From NCBI GenBank assembly GCA_913050205.1, contig CAJXAU010000077.1:1-7203 (forward strand): a stretch of 7,203 nt of DNA. Reading direction: 5' to 3'. The stretch's first letter is position 1. Each line of letters starts with the position of its first letter. The stretch comes from an uncultured Verrucomicrobiota bacterium. Lineage in GTDB: Bacteria; Verrucomicrobiota; Verrucomicrobiia; Limisphaerales; UBA1096. A model generated the notes under the pieces. That model was not told where the DNA came from, made no database searches, and worked only from the letters and a program-made list of their open reading frames with translations. The position numbers and the translations under genes are program-made. Below are positions 1 through 5,847 of the stretch, in pieces.

Positions 1-758
1 CCGGGAAATTTACCGAGGCTGGCCAAGCGCTTGGCCTCGGAGCGTTCAAGGGCCTGTGGCACGACGCCAAGCTCACGGATGTGAACGGGGATGGGACGCT
101 TGATATCGTCGCCAGCAACATCGGATTAAATACGCCGTACACGTTTTATGGCTCGCCGGTGCGCCTGCTCTACGGCGACGCCGATGCCGACGGCATCAAC
201 GAGCTGGCCGAGATTTTTGTCGACCGCGCTCAGAACAGTTGGCGGCCGGTTCGCAATCTGGAAGTGTTCGCCAGTACCTTTCCGCAGGTTCGTGGTACGT
301 ACACCCGGAACCGCGCCTTCGCCACTGCCACCGTGCCGCGTATCCTCGGCCCGACCATCTCTGACATGAAGTCGGTTGAGATGAACTCACTTGCGACCGG
401 GATTTTCCTTAACGTAAACGGTAAATTCACTTTCAAGCCGCTGCCGGATCCGGCGCAACTTTCCCCCGCGTTCGCCATCTGCGTGGCCGACTTTGATGGG
501 GACGGGGCTGTGGATTTGTTCCTCTCGCAAAACGATTTTGGTGTCCCACCACGATATTCGCGCTACGACAGTGGCCGAGGCCTCTTGTTGACCGGCGATG
601 GCAAGGGTGGTTTTCAGCCGAAAAAAGGTCAGCAAAGCGGGATAACGATCTATGGTGAACAACGCGGCGCAGTCGTGGCGGACTTTAACGGCGACAAAAA
701 ACCGGATCTCGCCGTAACCCAACGCGATGCCGAAACCAAGCTGTACCTCAAGCGTTAA
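1..758 (+). CDS. FG-GAP/VCBS-repeat protein, C-terminal part (5' end outside window)
   Basis: The frame is open from base 3 to the TAA at 756-758, giving 251 visible residues. A GTG at 81 lies inside the first visible calcium loop, so it is not the real start and the gene begins upstream of the window. Acidic Dx(N/D)xDG-type loops characteristic of FG-GAP/VCBS/integrin-like beta-propeller blades appear at about residues 26-34 (DVNGDGTLD), 59-67 (DADADGINE), 163-171 (DFDGDGAVD) and 227-235 (DFNGDKKPD). The tail RGAVVADFNGD followed by LAVTQ and KLYLKR resembles the last blade of such proteins. In this family the loops bind calcium and the proteins are secreted or surface-exposed; ligand and partner are unknown here. 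No enzyme motif is visible. The gene runs in the same direction as the next one, 84 bases away, so co-transcription is possible. The fold is well supported, the function is not. Confidence 0.85.
   Translation, partial: GKFTEAGQALGLGAFKGLWHDAKLTDVNGDGTLDIVASNIGLNTPYTFYGSPVRLLYGDADADGINELAEIFVDRAQNSWRPVRNLEVFASTFPQVRGTYTRNRAFATATVPRILGPTISDMKSVEMNSLATGIFLNVNGKFTFKPLPDPAQLSPAFAICVADFDGDGAVDLFLSQNDFGVPPRYSRYDSGRGLLLTGDGKGGFQPKKGQQSGITIYGEQRGAVVADFNGDKKPDLAVTQRDAETKLYLKR
21..36. repeat. 16-base palindrome GGCCAAGCGCTTGGCC (rearranged form of the iterated palindrome)
   Basis: A perfect palindrome made of the two half-sites GGCCAAGC and GCTTGGCC joined back to back, the reverse of their usual order. 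It lies in the FG-GAP protein gene and codes within A-G-Q-A-L-G-L. Confidence 0.7.
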
Positions 759-842
759 CCCTGCGCGAAACAGGGATTGTAAAAAAACGATCCAGTTATC
801 GGGTGCTTGGCCACGTGGGGCCGGGATGGCAGGCTTCCTGCC
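759..842 (+). other. Intergenic region between the FG-GAP and CxxCH/QW genes
   Basis: These 84 bases hold a small hairpin just after the stop (CCCTG 759-763 with CAGGG 771-775), an A-tract at about 781-787, a half-site GCTTGGCC at 805-812, the palindrome CCACGTGG at 811-818, and most of the start-codon hairpin described separately. I see no convincing -35/-10 pair. The first hairpin lacks a downstream T-run, so I do not call it a terminator. Confidence 0.5.
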
Positions 843-844
843 AT
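826..844 (+). promoter_or_regulatory. Hairpin that includes the start codon of the CxxCH/QW gene
   Basis: Bases 826-833 (ATGGCAGG) pair perfectly with 837-844 (CCTGCCAT) around a three-base CTT loop. The stem buries the first two bases of the ATG at 843 and the only Shine-Dalgarno-like bases (AGG, 831-833). In mRNA this would tend to hide the start. It may be a translational control element, or a copy of an interspersed intergenic palindrome that happens to lie there. Only the complementarity is directly seen. Confidence 0.45.
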
Positions 845-1871
845 GACGACCCTTCGTTCAATAGGATTTTTTGTTACCCTGCTGTTTGCCGGCAGCGGGG
901 TTTCTTTTGCCCAGACGAGCTTGGCCAAGCTCGAACGGCCGGCGCCCAATACGGCAGACGAACCGTTGGCCGAGCGCTTCTCAGCGGCCAAGGCAGTGGA
1001 CTTTATTGATCGTGCCTCGCTGCACTGGCAGCGATCCCGCGAATGCGTCACCTGCCACACCAACGGAGCCTATCTCCTCGGGCGGGCAAAGTTACAGGCC
1101 GATCCCGCACCCCATGCTGCCGTTCGTAAATTCTTCGAGCAGTACGTCAACGGTTGGGCGGAGAAAAAACCCGGCCCACATGGTGTTGTGGCCACGGCCG
1201 CCGCGCTCGCATTGGACGACTCAGCCAAGGGCAAACTTTCCCCTGTCACTCGCGATGCCTTTGCTGAGGCTTGGAATACCCAGCGTGAAGACGGTTCGTG
1301 GGATTGGCTCAAGTGCGGTTGGGGTCCGTATGAATCAGACGACCACTACGGCGTTACCCTCGCCGCCATTGCCGTAGCCAGTGCCCCGGGCAACTACGCC
1401 GCATCAAAGGATGCTGCCTCCGGCTACAAAAAACTCCTCACTTGGCTCAAAAAAAATCAACCCAAGCTTGCCCACCAAAAAGGGATGATGCTCTGGCTCA
1501 GTGATGCCGACCAAACCGCCGTTTCTCCGGAAAACAAATCAAGCTGGCAAAAAGACCTGTTGAAAATACAACAAGCCGACGGCGGCTGGGCCATCGCCAC
1601 GCTGGGAGATTGGAAACGCGCCGACGGCTCCGAGCAGATTCGCGATCGCAGTGATGGCTATGGCACCGGCTTCGTAGTGTTCACCCTTCGTAAATCCGGC
1701 CTGCCTGCAGATCACCCCGCCATCCGAAAGGGGGTCGCATGGCTCAAGGCCAATCAGCGGGAAAGCGGCCGGTGGTTCACCCGCTCCACCTACAACGACA
1801 AGCATCATTTTATCACGCACGCCGGCACAACATTCGCCCTCCTCGCCCTGACGGAGTGCGATGAACTTTGA
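843..1871 (+). CDS. Exported alpha-toroid (squalene cyclase/prenyltransferase-like repeat) protein with CxxCH heme motif
   Basis: The 342-residue protein starts at ATG 843. The frame extends upstream to a TTG at 807, but starting at 843 puts a clean signal peptide at the N-terminus (MTTLRSIGFFVTLLFAGSG, cleavage near VSFA-Q at about residue 23). A c-type heme motif C68-V-T-C71-H72 follows soon after, which fits export. Three QW motifs (QxxxGxW) lie at Q147-G151-W153, Q243-G247-W249 and Q305-G309-W311, marking the alpha/alpha toroid shared by squalene/hopene cyclases and prenyltransferase beta subunits. The class II cyclase DxDD acid motif is not present; the closest stretch is D221-A-D223-Q. 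The protein is about half the usual length of squalene-hopene cyclase. Terpene cyclisation is therefore unlikely, and a heme-bearing periplasmic or surface scaffold, or an enzyme on an unknown substrate, fits better. A palindrome of the GCTTGGCCAAGC family encodes the first mature residues. The gene converges with the large heme protein gene, whose stop is 25 bases beyond this one. Confidence 0.87.
   Translation: MTTLRSIGFFVTLLFAGSGVSFAQTSLAKLERPAPNTADEPLAERFSAAKAVDFIDRASLHWQRSRECVTCHTNGAYLLGRAKLQADPAPHAAVRKFFEQYVNGWAEKKPGPHGVVATAAALALDDSAKGKLSPVTRDAFAEAWNTQREDGSWDWLKCGWGPYESDDHYGVTLAAIAVASAPGNYAASKDAASGYKKLLTWLKKNQPKLAHQKGMMLWLSDADQTAVSPENKSSWQKDLLKIQQADGGWAIATLGDWKRADGSEQIRDRSDGYGTGFVVFTLRKSGLPADHPAIRKGVAWLKANQRESGRWFTRSTYNDKHHFITHAGTTFALLALTECDEL
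916..933. repeat. Iterated palindrome copy, 18 bases (core GCTTGGCCAAGC at 919-930)
   Basis: CGAGCTTGGCCAAGCTCG is perfectly self-complementary, extending the 12-base core by three bases on each side. It is read as S-L-A-K-L just after the signal peptide of the CxxCH/QW protein. Confidence 0.8.
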
Positions 1872-1896
1872 GGAACTCCCGGTACTTGAATTAACC

Positions 1897-4800
1897 TCAA
1901 CTCCCCAGCAGGTATTCGAGGAGGTTTCGGAAGTCGGGGGCGGGGATGGCTTGGCCGAAGCCGGTGGGCATGATTGAGGCCGGCGATTTGGCCTGTCGCT
2001 CAATTTCGTTTTTTTGGATGGTGAATTCTTTTCCGTCGATACTGGCGAACACGATGGACTGGCCGACCTCGCGGCGTTTCAAGCCGGTGATCACCCGGCC
2101 GTCTTTCAGCACGGCGATGGTGTAGTGAAAGGCCACGTCGATGTTGCGGTTCGGGTCGATGATATCCTCTACCAGCCGCTCGATGCCACGGTTGCCGATG
2201 CCCTCGAGCTGTGGCCCGATGTCGGCACCGATTCCGTCCCGTTTGTGGCAGGCGGCGCAGTTCGTGGCGTAGACTTTTTTGCCCTGTCCAGCGTTGCCTC
2301 CCTTTTCGCGGTATTCGGCGATGCGGTCAGCGATCAGGCGCTCGATTTCAGCGTCCGGCTTGGGTGTGTTTTTTGTCAACGCCGCCACACGGTCCTCTGG
2401 AAACCGGTCTCGGATGTGGATGTCCAGCAGCAACCCGGCCGGGGCCTTGCCTCTCTCCACCGCCGCGAGTAGTTGGCTGGCTCCTGCTTGGTTTTGCGAG
2501 AGTGCCCGGGCGAGTTTCACCTGCAGGGTTGCGGGCGCTTGGCCAAGCGCTTGCAACAACGACTTCCGGACTTTGGGTAGGTGGGCGCCGTGAGTGGCGA
2601 TGGCCAGGCGCAACGGCTCCGGCGTGGTCTCGTCGGCCAGTAAACCAGCCAGCTTGGCTTGTTGTGACGTGTCGCCGTTGGCCAACACTGCTTGCGCGAT
2701 GAGTGTCCGGGCCTCTGTTGGTGCCGCGGCGTTGTGCGCGATGCTTCCGGCTTCATCGAGAACCCCGGCCAGCTTGAGGTCATGCACGATGCGGGCCACG
2801 GCTTGTTGCCGTTGGGCGGTGGCGACCAGGTCGTGTTCGGGGAGGGGCACCACCTCGGGAGTGAATCCGCCAACCGCTAGCCATGCAAAACTGCCGTTCG
2901 TGTCGCCATCGACGATCTCTAGTCTCGCGCGACGCCCGGCAAATTCACGCAAATCCCACTCCATCTCCACGCCGGAGTCGTTTCGTGGCGGCAGCGTCTT
3001 TTTCAGCACACGTCCGCTGACAGCATCAACCAGTTGAAAATAGTTTTTGCCATTGGGCGGGTTATCCGGGTTGCCGTTGTGGCCGATGATGGTAAAGGCA
3101 AGCTTGGCCGGGACGTCAAAGTCTTCCGAGTAAAACGCGCCGGTCAGGCGCTCTCCGCCGGGTCGGAGGCTTGAGATGAATTTGCGCTCAGCGAAAATAT
3201 CGAGGTCGATGTTGAGCCGTGCGATACCCAGCCAGGCAAATGCGCCGCCGGTGTCCCCGTCAATGATCTCAAGTCGCACTTTACGGCCTTCCCGGCCTTT
3301 CCACAGAACCGGACTCCCGGTGTCGTTGCGTGGCGGATAGGCGCGGTGCAACTCTTCACCGCTCCCGGCGTCAATCAAGCGGACGTAGTTTTTGTCGTGC
3401 GGCGGATCGTTCGGATACCCCCGGTGTCCGTTGAGATAAAACCGCAGTTCGGCCGGCATTGAAAACGGAACAGAGCGCAGGACACCGGTAAGCGACTCGC
3501 CACCGGGCGGCAGGCTGGTGACGTACCGTTCATTTTTTTTACCGTCACTTGAATTACGGGCTTGCGCCACCCATGGAGTGCGTGTCGGGTGCTTGGGATG
3601 CGGATGGTTTTTCCAGTTGGACTCCAATTGGATGCCGTGTGTTCGGACGATCCACGGCAACTCTGAGCGTGGTGTGCCCTTCACCGGTTCGGCGCGCCAG
3701 TGCATCTTAATGGACTCGGTGGCGGCGAGGAGTTCCAGAGCCAAATCGTTTGACCAGCTGAGGATGCCTTTTTCTGCAGTCAACCCGCGCTGAACAATCC
3801 CTTCGTTGATCGCCAGCAGCAGCTCGGATTGAAAATTGATGTCGTCGTTGAATCGTTTTTGCACCACGGCCGCCAAGCGATCGAGTCCGTCCTTCGGGGT
3901 ATGGCGCGCAATGTGGCGAAGGTATTTGGCCAACTCACTATTGTTGAGTTGAACCGACTCGAGATTGGCCAGCAGTAATTCCCCGGCAAAGGGCGATTCC
4001 ACCGCAAGGGTGACGCGAAGCAGGTGACGAAGGGCGGTTTGATTTGATTTTAAATCATCAAAATCGGCCAGTTGCCCGGCGGTGCGAATGTTGTTGCGCA
4101 AGGAGAGGCGCAGGGCGTGGAGTAAGTGTTCGTCGTGGGAGGGAACCGTATCGAGTGCGCGAAGGAGGGGACGGATATTGTTGCGGTGCGGATGAAGCGC
4201 GAGAGTATCCGCTGCGGAGCGGCGGACGTGCGATGAGTCATCGTCAAGCCCGGCGAGAACCATCCGATGAATCGGTGATGTCCATTTTTTTTGCACGCCT
4301 GCGATGCGGCGACTGTGACTGCGAACGAGCGGCGATTTGTCCTCGGCCAAGCGCAGTAACGTCGCCTCGTCCAGCTTGGCCAAGCGGTGCAGTACCCAGG
4401 CACCGTGCGCCTTGAGCCGGGGTGAGGCCTCGGTCTGCTTCATCGCTTGGCCAAGCGGTTTGGCTGCGGCTGAGCCGTAGTCGTCTGCGAGGAACTCAGT
4501 TGCGGCCATGCGCCGGGCAAGCAACGGGCTGGACAGTTCGGTGATCGCCTCGTCCAAACTGGCCACGGGCAGATCGACCGGCTTGGCCAAGCGCCTGGCT
4601 TTGTCCCCCCTGTATACCAGCCGCCAAATTCGGCCCATCTCGCGGTCACGGTCGGGGTGGTCGAGTCGCACCTCGTAATGGCCGATGATGCGGTTGTAAA
4701 AGTCGGCGATGTACAGCGCACCGTCCGGCCCGAACTGCAGGTCGACCGGGCGGAACCACGGGTCGCGCGTGCGAACCAAGTCCGGCATCTCGATGCCCTT

Positions 4801-5829
4801 TGGGCTGCTGCCACGCCAATTGACTTTGTCGCGGTTGATCCGGCTGGTGATCACGTTGCCGATGAAGATGTTGTCGCGAAACTCCTCTGGCCAGTGGTCG
4901 GACTGGTTGAAGACGATGCCGCATAGGCCGGTGGAGTCGTGGTTGTGCCGGATGACCAGCGGCGCAAAACCCATGCCGTCGTGAGGTTTGCCGAAGCTCG
5001 GGTAATAGGCATCGCGGATGAGCTGATATATCGGCGAGCTATGGCAGTCGGCGGTGTAGAAGTTGCCATGCTCATCGAGGCACATGCCGAACGGGTTCAC
5101 CTGCCCGAAGGTGAACTGCTGCACACTCGAACCATCGGGCTGGACGCGGTAGGTATTACCAGAGTGCATCGTGATGCTCGAGCCATCCCCGGCGTTGACG
5201 GTGGTGTTGTTGTTGAACCCGTGCGTGATGTGCAGCCAGCCGTCGAGCCCGCGTGTGAACGACGAGTGCATGCCGTGCGTGTCGCGCTCGTAGCCAAGTG
5301 GGCCGTACAGCTTGATGCGCTTGTCCGCACGGCCGTCGCCATCGGTGTCCCGCAAAAACCAAATATTGGGAATGCTCCATGCGATAACACCGTCCCGGTA
5401 CGGATAGAGTCCGGTGGGGATGTTCAGCTGGTCGGCGAAGGTGGTGAGTTTGTCGTAGCGGCCATCGCCGGTGGTATCCTCCAGCACCTTGATTGTGTCG
5501 CGGCCCGGGCGATCGTCAGGTGCCGGGTACGGATACTCCAGCGTGCTGGAGACCCAGAGTCGTCCGCGCTCGTCAAACGCGAGATTCATCGGTTGGCCAA
5601 TGTCCGGGCTGGCGGCGACCAACTCCATCTCGAAGCCGTCCGGCACGGCGAACGCCTTCAGGCTTTCCTCGACCGGGAGCGGGTCCGCCTTGCGTACGAG
5701 TGCCTGAAAATCCGGCCCACTGAACGGGCTCGCAGCCCGGGCCTGCGCTTGGCCAAGTGCTGCCACAGCAAACAGAGATATGATAACTCGAAGCATTAGC
5801 CCCAAAGGCTGGCGGTTCGTTTTGCCCAA
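1897..5829 (-). CDS. Large exported PVC-type dehydrogenase / HEAT-like / C-terminal heme-binding protein
   Basis: This is a 1310-residue protein if started at TTG 5829, or 1299 from ATG 5796. TTG 5829 has GAGG six bases upstream and sits 18 bases after the previous stop; ATG 5796 has only a poorly spaced GGGG. Either start gives a signal peptide (MLRVIISLFAVAALGQAQA core). Order of parts, in 1310 numbering: signal to about 32; PVC 'membrane-bound dehydrogenase' beta-propeller domain about 45-405, related to NHL/PQQ-glucose-dehydrogenase propellers, with DxDGDG loops at 118-127 and 161-170, HGMHSS at 185-190 and a DCHSSPI motif at 261-267; HEAT-like helices about 425-700; two tandem beta-sandwich-like modules at 767-877 and 882-992; a helical linker about 1000-1175; and a Pirellula/Verrucomicrobium-type cytochrome c domain about 1180-1310. 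That last domain has C1191-A-A-C1194-H1195 and M1287 in SIMPTG as a likely axial ligand. The inferred role is oxidation of an extracellular substrate with electrons passed to the heme. The substrate is unknown. Confidence 0.9.
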   Translation of the reverse strand: MGKTNRQPLGLMLRVIISLFAVAALGQAQARAASPFSGPDFQALVRKADPLPVEESLKAFAVPDGFEMELVAASPDIGQPMNLAFDERGRLWVSSTLEYPYPAPDDRPGRDTIKVLEDTTGDGRYDKLTTFADQLNIPTGLYPYRDGVIAWSIPNIWFLRDTDGDGRADKRIKLYGPLGYERDTHGMHSSFTRGLDGWLHITHGFNNNTTVNAGDGSSITMHSGNTYRVQPDGSSVQQFTFGQVNPFGMCLDEHGNFYTADCHSSPIYQLIRDAYYPSFGKPHDGMGFAPLVIRHNHDSTGLCGIVFNQSDHWPEEFRDNIFIGNVITSRINRDKVNWRGSSPKGIEMPDLVRTRDPWFRPVDLQFGPDGALYIADFYNRIIGHYEVRLDHPDRDREMGRIWRLVYRGDKARRLAKPVDLPVASLDEAITELSSPLLARRMAATEFLADDYGSAAAKPLGQAMKQTEASPRLKAHGAWVLHRLAKLDEATLLRLAEDKSPLVRSHSRRIAGVQKKWTSPIHRMVLAGLDDDSSHVRRSAADTLALHPHRNNIRPLLRALDTVPSHDEHLLHALRLSLRNNIRTAGQLADFDDLKSNQTALRHLLRVTLAVESPFAGELLLANLESVQLNNSELAKYLRHIARHTPKDGLDRLAAVVQKRFNDDINFQSELLLAINEGIVQRGLTAEKGILSWSNDLALELLAATESIKMHWRAEPVKGTPRSELPWIVRTHGIQLESNWKNHPHPKHPTRTPWVAQARNSSDGKKNERYVTSLPPGGESLTGVLRSVPFSMPAELRFYLNGHRGYPNDPPHDKNYVRLIDAGSGEELHRAYPPRNDTGSPVLWKGREGRKVRLEIIDGDTGGAFAWLGIARLNIDLDIFAERKFISSLRPGGERLTGAFYSEDFDVPAKLAFTIIGHNGNPDNPPNGKNYFQLVDAVSGRVLKKTLPPRNDSGVEMEWDLREFAGRRARLEIVDGDTNGSFAWLAVGGFTPEVVPLPEHDLVATAQRQQAVARIVHDLKLAGVLDEAGSIAHNAAAPTEARTLIAQAVLANGDTSQQAKLAGLLADETTPEPLRLAIATHGAHLPKVRKSLLQALGQAPATLQVKLARALSQNQAGASQLLAAVERGKAPAGLLLDIHIRDRFPEDRVAALTKNTPKPDAEIERLIADRIAEYREKGGNAGQGKKVYATNCAACHKRDGIGADIGPQLEGIGNRGIERLVEDIIDPNRNIDVAFHYTIAVLKDGRVITGLKRREVGQSIVFASIDGKEFTIQKNEIERQAKSPASIMPTGFGQAIPAPDFRNLLEYLLGS
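1900..2292 (-). other. C-terminal PVC-type heme-binding domain of the large protein
   Basis: These bases encode residues about 1180-1310 of the large protein. The block opens with GQGKKVYATN before the CAACH motif, then IGPQLEGIGNRG, EDIIDPNRNI, a short strand pair around LKDGRVITGL, and SIMPTGFG with the candidate axial methionine, ending in NLLEYLLGS. This order matches the Pirellula/Verrucomicrobium-type putative heme-binding domain, in which a beta insertion separates the CxxCH from the methionine. Heme attachment would occur outside the cytoplasm, in line with the signal peptide. Confidence 0.85.
2535..2550. repeat. Iterated palindrome copy, 16 bases (core 2537-2548)
   Basis: GCGCTTGGCCAAGCGC is a perfect palindrome, followed directly by TTG so that a further half-site begins (GCGCTTG). 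It is read on the minus strand as A-L-G-Q-A in the helical linker of the large protein. Confidence 0.8.
2854..3186 (-). repeat. Second copy of a tandem beta-sandwich-like module in the large protein
   Basis: Residues about 882-992 repeat the layout of the module at 767-877. Both share SLxPGGExLTG, then GHxGxPxxPPxxKNY, LxDAxSG, PPRND(S/T)G, RLEI(I/V)DGDT and FAWL, with the same spacing and no gap of more than a few residues. The DNA copies have diverged, so the duplication is old. The layout (LTG opening, ligand-like NG/GH loops, and closing RLEIVDGDT then FAWL) recalls sugar-binding-like modules at the N-terminus of some GH32 levanases; that is an inference by pattern only. Confidence 0.75.
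3199..3531 (-). repeat. First copy of the tandem beta-sandwich-like module in the large protein
   Basis: Residues about 767-877 form the first of two adjacent modules of roughly 110 residues. Shared blocks are SLPPGGESLTG, KNYVRLIDAGSG, PPRNDTG and RLEIIDGDT followed by FAWL. It sits between the HEAT-like region and the second copy. A role in binding substrate or surface glycans is possible, but no ligand residues can be assigned. Confidence 0.75.
4374..4385. repeat. Iterated palindrome copy, exact 12-base core
   Basis: Exact GCTTGGCCAAGC, read on the minus strand as R-L-A-K-L in the HEAT-like region of the large protein. A degenerate copy (CCTCGGCCAAGC) lies just to the left at 4341-4352. 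Confidence 0.8.
4444..4457. repeat. Iterated palindrome copy, 14 bases (core 4445-4456)
   Basis: CGCTTGGCCAAGCG is a perfect palindrome, read on the minus strand as P-L-G-Q-A in the large protein, 71 bases from the copy at 4374. Confidence 0.8.
4581..4592. repeat. Iterated palindrome copy, exact 12-base core
   Basis: Exact GCTTGGCCAAGC followed by GCCTGGC, a near half-site. It is read on the minus strand as R-L-A-K-P at the end of the beta-propeller domain of the large protein. Confidence 0.8.
5747..5758. repeat. Iterated palindrome copy with one mismatch
   Basis: GCTTGGCCAAGT differs from the core only at the last base. It is read on the minus strand as A-L-G-Q-A inside the signal peptide of the large protein, near its cleavage region. 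Confidence 0.65.
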
Positions 5830-5835
5830 GCCAAG

Positions 5836-5839
5836 CCTC
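5836..5839 (-). promoter_or_regulatory. Ribosome binding site (GAGG) favouring TTG start at 5829
   Basis: On the minus strand TGAGG is followed by six bases and then TTG at 5829-5827. This is the best Shine-Dalgarno match near the gene start and argues for the TTG over the in-frame ATG at 5796, which has only GGGG three bases away. It lies in the 18-base gap after the upstream stop, supporting coupled expression. Confidence 0.45.
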
Positions 5840-5847
5840 AGTTTTAG

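Noticed and set aside
759..787. Rho-independent terminator after the FG-GAP gene
   Set aside because: The stem CCCTG/CAGGG is only five pairs and is followed by an A-tract, not a T-run, on the transcribed strand.
807..842. Upstream TTG start for the CxxCH/QW gene
   Set aside because: It would add 12 residues including charged ones before a complete signal peptide, without an SD; ATG 843 is the better start.
1642..1649. GCGATCGC, the cyanobacterial HIP1 octamer
   Set aside because: I noticed it only once in the window, so it is not iterated here; the iterated palindrome is GCTTGGCCAAGC.
843..1871. Naming this gene squalene-hopene cyclase (shc)
   Set aside because: The protein is too short, lacks DxDD and carries a CxxCH; only the fold-level QW motifs match.
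1539..2003. Minus-strand open frame bridging the two convergent genes
   Set aside because: It overlaps the well-supported ends of both genes in other frames, and its translation is low-complexity and motif-free.
916..4592. Reading the palindromes as DNA uptake sequences or a CRISPR-like array
   Set aside because: Known uptake sequences are not palindromic, and the copies are irregularly spaced inside coding sequence without spacers of uniform length.
4939..5799. Long open frame of 286 codons on the + strand
   Set aside because: It lies wholly opposite the propeller domain of the large protein, whose frame has clear family motifs. The antisense translation is valine/alanine/arginine-rich without any recognisable motif, as expected of a shadow frame in GC-rich DNA.
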